Source: Paenibacillus sp. HB172176 (GTDB taxonomy: Bacteria; Bacillota; Bacilli; Paenibacillales; Paenibacillaceae). Taken from it: a DNA stretch of 64,000 nt. Both the position numbers and the translations under genes were made by a program. Under the pieces are notes generated by a model. That model had not been told where the DNA came from, searched no databases, and saw only the letters and a program-made list of their open reading frames with translations. The DNA lies in assembly GCF_011947265.1 (NCBI RefSeq), contig NZ_JAATHD010000001.1, forward strand, positions 504,041 through 568,040, given 5' to 3'. This document shows, in pieces, positions 8,797-16,465 of the stretch (positions are counted from its first letter, which is position 1; each line of letters starts with the position of its first letter).

Positions 8797-9924
8797 ATGA
8801 GGCTAAGATGGAGATGGGTGCTTGGACCCTCTGTTGCAGCACTCCTTCTGGCAGGAGCGGCCGGTTATCCTGCAATAACCGGCTATGCTTCGGAGCCGGC
8901 TGTTGTCGCCGAGGTGAACGGCAGTTCGATTGCCTCTGCGGAATTCGAGAAGGAGCTTCGAAGGCAGCGTGCTTCGGTGATCGACTATTTCCGCCAGACA
9001 TACGGACTGGAGTACGATAAGACTTTCTGGGAAACGAGCGTGAACGGCGAGAATCCGCTGGAGCTTGTGAAGCAGCGGGCTCTGGATCAGCTTGTGGCGA
9101 GAAAGGTTGAGCTGGCGTTAGCCGAACGTGAAGGGTTGATTGAGGGGAGCTCTTATTCAGATTTGCTCCGCGAGCTGAAGGAAGAGAACAAACGTCGACA
9201 ATTGGCGGTAGAGGAGAATCAGGCGATTTACGGTCCTGTGCGTTTGGATGAAGACGCTTTCACCCCTTATTATATGAGCAATTTGAGGAATGCGCTGAAG
9301 GAGAAGCTGTCTGATGCAGAACTGCAGTTGTCGGAGGAGGAGTTGGAGCAAAGGGTTGAGCAGGCTGAAGCTGTAATGTCTGGAGCATTGGATGAGATCG
9401 CCTTCCAGAAGCTAAGTGTTTCATACAGGGACGGGCAGGAGGGTAATGAAGGCGCGAAACAGTCGAAGCAGGATGCGGAAAAGCAGCTCAAGGCGATGAA
9501 GCGGCTGGCCGAGGAACGGCTTTTTGCGATTAAGCAGTTGCTGGAGGACGGCATGGAGCCTGCGGAAGCGATCAAGCAAGAGGGAATCGAAGGAGATGAA
9601 CTCGAAATTCGCTACACGGAAGAGAAATTCGGCGAGGGAACGGCGGGCATGTACTTCAAATCGCAGCCTGCTCTGTTTGCCATGCTCGAAGGAGATTTGG
9701 AAGAAGGAGAGCTCAGTCCTGTATTCGAGGAAGCCGCAACCGGCGAGTTTGTCCTCGTTAAGATAATCGGGAGGAAAGAAGGCGAGGCGGAAAGCTCCGG
9801 GGAGCTGGAGCAAGCGACGAGGAACAGCTACAGGGATGAGGCTTATTTGGCTTATCTGAAGAGATTAATCGATAACGCGCATGTGGAGATCGTTGAAGAC
9901 TCCTGGAAGAGCATCAAGCTTTAA
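8797..9924 (+). CDS. SurA/PrsA-like peptidyl-prolyl isomerase (foldase)
   Basis: 375 residues. An N-terminal signal or anchor segment (LGPSVAALLLAGAAGYPAITGYA) is followed by VAEVNGSSIASAEFEKELRR, the hallmark start of SurA_N-type chaperone domains. The middle is strongly helical and Glu/Lys-rich. The C-terminal region (EEGELSPVFEEAATGEFVLVKIIGRKEG) resembles the end of a parvulin domain, but the complete parvulin core is not obvious, so catalysis is uncertain. GGAGGAG lies just before the ATG at 8797. It sits between the SBP gene and a giant secreted enzyme, which suggests a dedicated foldase for proteins exported from this locus. An unrelated helical exported protein is the alternative. Confidence 0.7.
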   Translation: MRLRWRWVLGPSVAALLLAGAAGYPAITGYASEPAVVAEVNGSSIASAEFEKELRRQRASVIDYFRQTYGLEYDKTFWETSVNGENPLELVKQRALDQLVARKVELALAEREGLIEGSSYSDLLRELKEENKRRQLAVEENQAIYGPVRLDEDAFTPYYMSNLRNALKEKLSDAELQLSEEELEQRVEQAEAVMSGALDEIAFQKLSVSYRDGQEGNEGAKQSKQDAEKQLKAMKRLAEERLFAIKQLLEDGMEPAEAIKQEGIEGDELEIRYTEEKFGEGTAGMYFKSQPALFAMLEGDLEEGELSPVFEEAATGEFVLVKIIGRKEGEAESSGELEQATRNSYRDEAYLAYLKRLIDNAHVEIVEDSWKSIKL

Positions 9925-9954
9925 CGAGGCGGTGCCATTTTTAGAAGCTCTTAT

Positions 9955-9968
9955 TGAAAACGTTTACT
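9955..9968 (+). promoter_or_regulatory. cre box (CcpA site) before the beta-helix enzyme gene
   Basis: TGAAAACGTTTACT matches TGWAANCGNTNWCA at all defined positions except the last. It lies 7 bases before the Shine-Dalgarno AAGGAGG (9976-9982). CcpA bound here would be a roadblock within the leader or block initiation, giving carbon-catabolite repression. Basis: consensus match; binding is inferred. Confidence 0.65.
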
Positions 9969-9990
9969 TAAAATGAAGGAGGCTATTCAT

Positions 9991-12900
9991 GTGAGTACGA
10001 TGAAGAGGTTTAGACTGGTGAGCATGCTTCTCGCTATTGTTCTGCTCGCGGCGAGCGTCGCGGGAGGAGCCGGATCGGCGACCGTTCATGCGGCGGCAGG
10101 CACGGTGTATTATGTGGATTCGCTGGGGGGAGACGACAGCTCCGCAGGAACATCGCCTGGAGCGGCCTGGCAGACGCTGGACAAGGTGAACGGCACCGTA
10201 TTCCAGCCGGGCGACCAAATTCTGTTCAAGGCGGACGGCGTATGGACAGGCACGCTATCCCCGCAGGGCTCGGGAGTCGAAGGCAGCCCCATTCTGATCG
10301 ATATGTACGATGACGGCGAGAAGCCGCTAATTGCGGGCGCTGGCGCGGATGCGGCTGTCTATTTCTATAATCAGGAGCAGTGGGAGGTTCGCAATCTGGA
10401 AATTACGAACGACGCGGCGTCCCCGGCGGTGCGCAGAGGCATTCATGTCGACGGAAGCAGCGGGACATGGACCAATCCGAAGGTATACAAGCATTTCGTG
10501 TTCGAGAATCTGGAAATTCACAATGTGAAGGGGAATGTATCTTCCGACTATGCCCACAACGGCGGGATTATCGTCTGGGGGACGAACTGGGATTATCATG
10601 TCGCGGATGTTGCGGTGCGGAACAACGACATCTACGCAGTGGACAGCGTCGGCGTCTACATCTACGGCGCGCAGAAGCAATATTCCTACGGCTTCGAGGT
10701 GACGGACAACGTCATCCATGACATCGCCGCCGACGGCGCGTTCATTCTGGACACGACGGAAGGGCTGATCGAGAATAATGTCGTGTACGACACCCATGTC
10801 AGAGCGAGCGGCTACCATGTGCCGCTATGGGTATTCTCGAGCAAGGATTCCGTCATTCAATTCAATGAGGTGTACAACACGGGGCCGGGCGGAGACGCGA
10901 TGGCGTACGATGCCGACTACAAGAGCGACGGTACGATCATTCAATACAATTACAGCCATAACAATGCGGGCGGAGCCTTCCTCGTGGTGAATGACGGAAC
11001 GGTCGCCAGCAACGCCAACACGAATACGACGATTCGGTACAACATCAGCCAGAATGACAGCGGCGCCGTTTTCAACTTCAGCGGCACGCCGGATACGACG
11101 CATATTTATAACAATACCGTCTATCTGCCCAGCTATTCGAACGCCAAGGTCGTCGATTATTTGAACTGGGGCGGCTATGCCAAGAATACGTATTTCACCA
11201 ACAACATTATCTACAATTTGGGCTCCGGGGGATATAACTTCGCCGGCAGCACCAACAACGTGTTCGAGAACAATGTGTTCTACGGCAATCATCCTTCAAG
11301 TGAACCGGCAGATCCTTATAAAATAACCTCGGATCCGCTCCTCGCCTCCCCTGGCTCGGGCGGCATCGGCAAGGACACGGTCATCGGCTATCAACTGCTG
11401 AACACCTCGCCGGCAATTGGCGCGGGTCAGGTTATCGCGGACAATGGAGGACGCGATTATTTCGGCAATGCGGTAGCGGCGAGTACAGCTCCGAATATTG
11501 GCGCATACGAAGGAGCGGGACTGGATCCGAACAACCTGCCGCCGCTGCCCGAGCCGCCGCAAGCGGATAATCTGCTGCAGAACGCGGGATTTGAAACCGG
11601 CGATTTCACCAACTGGCCGATTCACTACAACAGCGCGACGGTCGAGAGCGGCAACGCCAACTCCGGCAGCTACGCCGCCAAGCTGACGGGCGCGACGGCG
11701 GGCGCGGAGCAGACCGTCTCCGGTCTGTATCCGAATACGATCTACAAATTGTACGCATACGGCAAGAGCGTAAGCGGCGGCGACGCGGTATTCGGCGTGA
11801 AAAACTACGGCGGCTCCTCCAAGGATGTGCATATTTCGGGTACGTCGTATTCCCGCAAGGAGATTACGTTCACAACCGGCTCCGACAGCACAAGCGCGGT
11901 CATCTATCTCTACAAAGGCGGCGGCAGCGGCGATGTCTTCTTCGACGACTTGGAGTTGATCCAATTCAGCGCCGCGCCGGGCGGACCGACCGGACCCGTG
12001 TTCACGGAAGGCTCGGATGACGAATTCGACGCGGCGGCGCTTGATCCGCAATGGAATTGGATTAGAGAGAATGAGACGAATTGGTCGTTGAGCGCGAATC
12101 CCGGCTCCATGCGCATTATAAGCGAAGCGGGAGATATCGTGGACGGCGGGGCAACCGCACGCAATATATTGCTTACCGGGGCGCCGGACGGGGATTTCGT
12201 AATCGAGACGAAGATGGACGGCAAGCCTTCCTCTCAGTGGTCGCAAGGCGGATTGATCGTGTACGTGGATGATACGACTTATTTCCGCATGACCAGACTG
12301 TACGGCTCCGGCAACCAGATTCAATTCACGAAGCAGATTAACTCGGTCAGGGAGCATGTTGAAATCGCAGATCCGGTTGCATCGACGGAGCTGTACATGC
12401 GCATCGTAAAATATGGCGATACGTACAGCGGCTATTATTCGGCGGACGGCGTGGATTACACGCAGGTATGGACGACGCAGACGGCCTCACTTTCCGACAT
12501 CAAGATTGGACTTGTCGTATGCGCGGGCACGGGACTGACGGCCGATTTTGATTATTTCCATATTAATCAAGACAACATCGATCCGCCGCCAACACCGACG
12601 CCGACGCCGACACCGACCGCAACACCGATACCGACGGCAACACCGACCGCGACGCCGACACCGACAGCAACACCGACACCGACGGCAACACCGACGCCGA
12701 CCGCGACGCCAACGCCGACACCAACAGCGACGCCGACGGCAACGCCAACGCCGACACCAACCGCGACACCGGCGCCGGGCAGCAATCTTTTGGGAAATCC
12801 GGGCTTTGAGACGGGTGACTTCACAAGCTGGACCTCGCATTTCAATCAAGCTTCGATTTCGAGCTCGAATGCGAGAACGGGCAGTTATGCGGCGAAATTG

Positions 12901-14373
12901 TCCACGCAATACGGAGGCATCGAGCAATGGCTGCATGGACTCACGCCGAATACGACCTACACGCTGTCGGCATGGGTCAAGGCCGTAGACGGCGGCTCCG
13001 GCGAATTCGGGGTGCGCAATTTCGGCAGCTACGAGCGCAATGTATACGTACATGACACCGATGTGGATTATGTTAAGAAGGAATATACCTTCACGACAGG
13101 AAGCACGAACACCGCCGCGACGATATTCATGTACAAACGCTCGGCCGACGGCGAGGTCTATTATGACGATTTCGAACTGATACAGGTAAGTCCTGCGCCA
13201 ACATCATCGACAATGCCGACACCGACGCCAACCGCGACACCAACACCGACCTCGACGGCAACACCAACCGCGACGCCGACTCCGAGCGCCACCTCGAGTC
13301 CTTTGGCCTGGGATATTATCGATGATGGAATGGAGGCTTACGGAGACGGCTGGAGCACAACCGGTTCCGGCGGTTCAGTCACACAGCAAGCTGATTCTGT
13401 AAAGGTCGTGGACGGCACAACGAGCCATTTCTTCATGATCAAGGATGATTTCACGCCGCCGACCGGCGCCTTTACCTTCGAGATTAGAGCCAAGGCGGGC
13501 GCGGCCGGCACCAAGAACGAGATTACCGCAAGAAGCGGCCTGTACAATATATCCCTATTCCTGCCTTACGGCGTCTCTGGAGCGGCGCAAGACAGAGAGA
13601 GCAGTCCAACGAAGACGTTCTCGCTCGATACGACGATTTATCATACGTATAGAGTCATCGTGCATACGGATTATACCTATGATTTGTACGTCGACGGGGG
13701 CTTGGCATGGAGCGGAGCCGCGAGCAGCGGGAACGGAACCGATATTCTGAAAATCGGGGGAAGCGCGAACAATGGAATTACGGCAAATCTGGTAGTGGAT
13801 ACCTTCAAGATGGGCAATGGCGAGATGCTGCCGACTGTCCTGAATGCGGCGCCCGTATTTATGCCAATCGAAGATCAGACGGTGAAGGAAGGGAAGAAGC
13901 TGGAGCTTGCCATCCAAGCGGTGGATGGGAATGAAGACGCGATTGCCTACAACGCGCTTCAACTTCCTGAAGGCGCCGACTTCAATCCTGCGACAGCGAT
14001 GTTTACCTGGAAGCCGGGCTTCACGCAAGCCGGCGTCTACACTGTCACTTTTGTCGCTAATGACGGCGAGCTGGAGACAACCGAAGAAGTGACGATTACC
14101 GTCCAGAATGTTACGATTTTGGATCTAATCAAGGAATTAATCGGCTTTATTCAAGAGCATCTTGATTCCACTGCGCAAAGCGCCTTTACATTCAAGCTGC
14201 TGAATATATCGGACAAAATAATGAAAGGAAACAGCAATGCGGCGCTTAATCAATTGCAAGCTTTCGAGAATAGCGTGGAGACGCAACGAGGCAAAAAGTT
14301 AAACGACGAACAAACGGATCTGCTGCTTCAGCTCGCAACCGAACTTGAGGCTGTCATAAAGCAAACGGAATAA
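9991..14373 (+). CDS. Secreted multimodular right-handed beta-helix protein (pectate-lyase-like) with carbohydrate-binding modules
   Basis: About 1460 residues. GTG 9991 is chosen because AAGGAGG (9976-9982) is eight bases upstream; the in-frame ATG at 9973 would overlap that site. After a signal peptide (cleaved near TVHAAA) the order is: parallel beta-helix with pectate-lyase-type asparagine-rich rungs (about 38-510); CBM4/9-like module ([12 protein letters not shown], about 526-660); DUF1349/concanavalin-like module (680-864); Thr-Pro linker (865-929); second CBM4/9-like module (932-1068); second TP linker; lectin-like jelly roll (1105-1284); cadherin/Ig-like domain (1287-1375); and a C-terminal FIMAH-like helical domain. 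Family knowledge suggests a polysaccharide lyase or hydrolase on pectin; the exact activity and catalytic residues cannot be read. Confidence 0.85.
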   Translation: MSTMKRFRLVSMLLAIVLLAASVAGGAGSATVHAAAGTVYYVDSLGGDDSSAGTSPGAAWQTLDKVNGTVFQPGDQILFKADGVWTGTLSPQGSGVEGSPILIDMYDDGEKPLIAGAGADAAVYFYNQEQWEVRNLEITNDAASPAVRRGIHVDGSSGTWTNPKVYKHFVFENLEIHNVKGNVSSDYAHNGGIIVWGTNWDYHVADVAVRNNDIYAVDSVGVYIYGAQKQYSYGFEVTDNVIHDIAADGAFILDTTEGLIENNVVYDTHVRASGYHVPLWVFSSKDSVIQFNEVYNTGPGGDAMAYDADYKSDGTIIQYNYSHNNAGGAFLVVNDGTVASNANTNTTIRYNISQNDSGAVFNFSGTPDTTHIYNNTVYLPSYSNAKVVDYLNWGGYAKNTYFTNNIIYNLGSGGYNFAGSTNNVFENNVFYGNHPSSEPADPYKITSDPLLASPGSGGIGKDTVIGYQLLNTSPAIGAGQVIADNGGRDYFGNAVAASTAPNIGAYEGAGLDPNNLPPLPEPPQADNLLQNAGFETGDFTNWPIHYNSATVESGNANSGSYAAKLTGATAGAEQTVSGLYPNTIYKLYAYGKSVSGGDAVFGVKNYGGSSKDVHISGTSYSRKEITFTTGSDSTSAVIYLYKGGGSGDVFFDDLELIQFSAAPGGPTGPVFTEGSDDEFDAAALDPQWNWIRENETNWSLSANPGSMRIISEAGDIVDGGATARNILLTGAPDGDFVIETKMDGKPSSQWSQGGLIVYVDDTTYFRMTRLYGSGNQIQFTKQINSVREHVEIADPVASTELYMRIVKYGDTYSGYYSADGVDYTQVWTTQTASLSDIKIGLVVCAGTGLTADFDYFHINQDNIDPPPTPTPTPTPTATPIPTATPTATPTPTATPTPTATPTPTATPTPTPTATPTATPTPTPTATPAPGSNLLGNPGFETGDFTSWTSHFNQASISSSNARTGSYAAKLSTQYGGIEQWLHGLTPNTTYTLSAWVKAVDGGSGEFGVRNFGSYERNVYVHDTDVDYVKKEYTFTTGSTNTAATIFMYKRSADGEVYYDDFELIQVSPAPTSSTMPTPTPTATPTPTSTATPTATPTPSATSSPLAWDIIDDGMEAYGDGWSTTGSGGSVTQQADSVKVVDGTTSHFFMIKDDFTPPTGAFTFEIRAKAGAAGTKNEITARSGLYNISLFLPYGVSGAAQDRESSPTKTFSLDTTIYHTYRVIVHTDYTYDLYVDGGLAWSGAASSGNGTDILKIGGSANNGITANLVVDTFKMGNGEMLPTVLNAAPVFMPIEDQTVKEGKKLELAIQAVDGNEDAIAYNALQLPEGADFNPATAMFTWKPGFTQAGVYTVTFVANDGELETTEEVTITVQNVTILDLIKELIGFIQEHLDSTAQSAFTFKLLNISDKIMKGNSNAALNQLQAFENSVETQRGKKLNDEQTDLLLQLATELEAVIKQTE
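12585..12780 (+). repeat. Low-complexity Thr-Pro linker DNA
   Basis: Imperfect repeats of ACRCCGACR-type hexamers encode about 65 residues of TP/TA/TPT linker. A shorter block lies at 13203-13290. Long arginine-rich open frames on both strands here are by-products of the repeat. Such linkers separate modules and are often O-glycosylated. Slippage during replication would change linker length. Confidence 0.85.
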
Positions 14374-14534
14374 AGTCACATGAATCCGCTCCGGCAGTCA
14401 GATTCAACCATTTTGAATCCGCGCCAGGCTCTAGGGCCTTCCAATGTCTAGGATTTACCAATATCTAGGCGTTACCAAGGTACAACCTCGAGACCACCCG
14501 CATATACTGGTAGCGAGCTAGGAGGTGATGCAAA

Positions 14535-14822
14535 GTGGTTGGATCGCTGACTCATTGGATGGAAGTCGCATTATGGGTTGTGCTGGGCTCAATGGCTGTG
14601 GATTTCTTGATGAGCATGTTCAAAATGATGACAGGTGGCAAGCTGTCTCATGAATTCGTGCTTGGCTACCTGAAGGAGATCGTCTACTATGTGGTTCCTT
14701 TACTGGTGCTGGCGGGAGTATCTGTCATGGACAACACGGGATGGATCGTAATGGCGGGCTATTATGTAGGAGCAGTCGCAGTAGTCGTGAAGTATTTGAT
14801 GGAGATTAAAGCCAAGATGTAA
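14535..14822 (+). CDS. Small holin-like membrane protein
   Basis: 95 residues, start GTG 14535 with GGAGGTGAT at 14521. Three hydrophobic stretches (VALWVVLGSMAVDFLMSMF, VVPLLVLAGVSVM, GWIVMAGYYVGAVAVVVKY) and the spacing of Asp23 and the GKLS turn match toxin-secretion/phage-lysis holins of the phi-LC3/TcdE sort. No endolysin or other phage gene is nearby, so this is a domesticated lone holin. A CATATACT sequence at 14501-14508 fits the -10 element of a sporulation sigma factor (SigE/SigK), but no -35 is convincing. Roles could be lysis, sporulation or holin-assisted release of large proteins; none is proven. Confidence 0.7.
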   Translation: MVGSLTHWMEVALWVVLGSMAVDFLMSMFKMMTGGKLSHEFVLGYLKEIVYYVVPLLVLAGVSVMDNTGWIVMAGYYVGAVAVVVKYLMEIKAKM

Positions 14823-14869
14823 GCGGATACAGATGCCTAGTCATTCTATTATTTTTCTATTTAGAAAAT

Positions 14870-14907
14870 GGTCGCGCTTCTCTTATGAGAGGCTGCGGCC
14901 TTTTTTT
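14870..14907 (+). terminator. Intrinsic terminator after the holin-like gene
   Basis: GGTCGCGCTTCTC pairs with GAGAGGCTGCGGCC with small mismatches, followed by seven T residues (14901-14907). Confidence 0.85.
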
Positions 14908-14962
14908 GACCACGCCAGAATTTATAAAATTTCGTGAGGCTTGGATGGAGCCAGGCGGAACG

Positions 14963-15146
14963 CTAACGAAGATTGATAACGTTAATGTCCTAAAAAGGCA
15001 TCCTATTGAAATCTAACGAAGATCTATCGTCTTATTTCATGGTTTCAGGCAGCAAACAACTCGTTTTGATGAAATAACGATACCAATCTTCGTTAGCTTT
15101 ATGCTGGTCTTAGATTCAGGCATTTAACGTTATGAGTCTTCGTTAG
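14963..15146. repeat. Palindromic repeat array 2 (two direct, two inverted units, 50-bp period)
   Basis: CTAACGAAGA occurs at 14963-14972 and 15013-15022; its complement TCTTCGTTAG at 15087-15096 and 15137-15146. Same-orientation units are exactly 50 bp apart, as in array 1, but the decamer is different. After the decamer come three to four variable bases and (A)TAACGTTA or TATCGT-TTATTTCAT. Outer units match each other best (20 of 23 bases), as do the inner ones, so the whole array is a nested palindrome able to form long hairpins or a cruciform. Confidence 0.75.
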
Positions 15147-15151
15147 AATCT

Positions 15152-15304
15152 GATGGCTTTGAGAGAATTAAATGCCATCAATGAAGCTAAAAGAACGGCA
15201 GGCTTTTCGGCTTGCGACTCCGCCACGTCTGATTTGCATCAGAAGAATTGCAAGCACAGGCAGCGCAGCTTTACTGCGATCCAAGGACGCCGTTAGGCGT
15301 TTTT
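15152..15304 (+). ncRNA. Candidate structured RNA ending in a terminator-like hairpin
   Basis: No gene is seen here, but several stems line up: GATGGC/GCCATC (15152/15174); GCTTGC (15210-15215) with GCAAGC (15250-15255) enclosing TCTGAT-TTGC-ATCAGA (15228-15243); CGCAG-CTTTA-CTGCG (15264-15278); and ACGCC-GTTA-GGCGT followed by TTTTC (15287-15304). The series of hairpins ending in a terminator resembles a small RNA. I match it to no known family and cannot exclude chance in repeat-rich DNA. Confidence 0.3.
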
Positions 15305-15369
15305 CTTACTACATAGGCGTATAAAATTTCGATGGGAAATGAATGCATGCGATGGTAACGGACATTTTC

Positions 15370-15946
15370 GAGGCCGTCGATTAACTGTGGACTAGGTTGC
15401 AAGGTTGATTACCAGCGCTGCAGCCACGGGTGACGCACCGGCTTGCGCTCAAGCGCTGCTTACCAGCGCTGCAGCCTCGGATGACGCTCGGGCATGCGCT
15501 CTAGCGCCGCTTACCAGCGCTGCAGCCTCGGATGACGCTCGGGCATGCGCTCTAGCGCCGCTTACCAGCGCTGCAGCCACGGGTGACGCACCGGCTTGCG
15601 CTCTAGCACTGCTTACCAGCGCTGCAGCCTCGGATGACGCTCCGGCATGCGCTCTAGCGCCGCTTACCAGCGCTGCAGCCTCGGATGACGCTCCGGCATG
15701 CGCTCTAGCGCTGCTTACCAGCGTTGCAGCCTCGGATGACGCTCCGGCATGCGCTCTAGCGCTGCTTACCAGCGTTGCAGCCTCGGATGACGCTCCGGCA
15801 TGCGCTCTAGCGCCGCTTACCAGCGCTGCAGCCTCGGATGACGCTCCGGCATGCGCTCAAGCGCTGCTTACCAGCGCTGCAGCTTCAAAAGCGGAACCGG
15901 CTGAGGTGTTCTACAAGTTGGTAATTCACAGTTAATCGACAGCCTC
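15370..15946. mobile_element. MITE-like element with 20-bp terminal inverted repeats
   Basis: GAGGCCGTCGATTAACTGTG at 15370-15389 is matched at 19 of 20 positions by the inverse complement at 15927-15946 (inner reading GAGGCTGTCGATTAACTGTG). GAGGCTGTC-type ends are common on Firmicute insertion sequences. No transposase lies inside; most of the interior is a 51-bp tandem array. No exact target duplication abuts the ends, but TAACGGACATTT occurs on both sides (15356-15367 and 15989-16000). A non-autonomous element is the best reading. Confidence 0.5.
15409..15884. repeat. 51-bp tandem repeat array, nine full copies plus a partial
   Basis: Units begin TTACCAGCGCTGCAGCC at 15409, 15460, 15511, 15562, 15613, 15664, 15715, 15766, 15817 and 15868 (partial). 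Because 51 is divisible by three, one frame per strand stays open. On the plus strand it would give a 176-residue TTG-start protein of LTSAAASDDAPACALAP repeats (15405-15935). Differences between copies are spread over all codon positions and there is no good ribosome site, so I treat it as non-coding. Units contain AGCGCT, CTGCAG and GCATGC palindromes and could fold. Confidence 0.8.
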
Positions 15947-15970
15947 TTTTTCGCCCCTTATAAACTCATT

Positions 15971-16052
15971 TTAGCCAGCCCAAATGTTTAACGGACATTT
16001 GATCGTCATAGCGGGTTAATCCCGTTGTTTTTTTGCTCGTTTGGTTGGCTAA
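15971..16052. repeat. Nested inverted repeat with inner terminator-like hairpin
   Basis: TTAGCCAGCCCAAATG (15971-15986) is nearly complementary to CGTTTGGTTGGCTAA (16038-16052). Between them are CAAATGT/ACATTTG (15981/15995) and CGGG-TTAA-TCCCG followed by TTGTTTTTTT (about 16012-16033). From 16053 to about 16330 I see no supported gene. Confidence 0.5.
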
Positions 16053-16334
16053 GAGGAATCCTGCATTTGACATCTGTAAATATGCTTGCTTTAGGCGAAA
16101 TGGAAAGAGTATACGGAACAGAGAGGTGTTGCCTCTTTTATCTTCCTTCACTTTTGCTCTTGATGTTCAGAATTGATACTAAACTCTCCGTAACTCCGCT
16201 AAAAAATAGCTGGAAGTCAAAAATGACATGAATGATCAATATTGGTGGTTTACCATTCTCTGGATAACGGAGTACGATGAGCACAGCCTCGACGACACCC
16301 GGAGCAGACATTATTCTCTGAGGAGCTTTATCGT

Positions 16335-16427
16335 AAGGAGGTGTTCAATTATATGATTTGAAAGCGCTTCACCTAAAGGGTGAAACCGCGAGAAGGAGGT
16401 ATGTATCGACATCAGGTCCAGTCATGA
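16335..16427 (+). promoter_or_regulatory. Leader with two tiny ORFs and a cre-like site before the lyase gene
   Basis: AAGGAGGTG (16335-16343) precedes ATG ATT TGA (16353-16361), a two-codon start-stop frame at normal spacing. The stop overlaps TGAAAGCGCTTCA (16359-16371), which has a cre-like core but fits the consensus at only 8 of 11 defined positions. A second AAGGAGGT touches ATG 16401, opening an eight-codon frame ending at 16427. The true start of the lyase is at 16466. Together this could be a translational or catabolite control leader; it is an inference. Confidence 0.35.
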
Positions 16428-16465
16428 GAAGGTATGGATTGGAATTTTGATCGAGGAGTGAGTTC

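Noticed and set aside
11296..12357. Long antisense frame across the beta-helix gene
   Set aside because: Shadow of the GC-rich coding strand; no ribosome site or recognisable domain.
12487..13053. Arg-rich frames over the Thr-Pro linker
   Set aside because: Low-complexity by-product of the ACRCCG repeats.
14535..14822. Prophage remnant
   Set aside because: Only a single holin-like gene; no integrase, structural or endolysin genes in the neighbourhood.
14963..15146. CRISPR-like array
   Set aside because: Repeats are short, present twice in each orientation, and no cas gene or spacer pattern is present.
15405..15935. A 176-residue repeat protein (LTSAAASDDAPACALAP units)
   Set aside because: TTG start with poor ribosome site, substitutions spread over all codon positions, and an open frame expected simply because 51 is divisible by three; the opposite strand also stays open.
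15966..16231. Small frames on both strands after the MITE-like element
   Set aside because: They cross the nested inverted repeats, have no ribosome sites and match no family I recognise.
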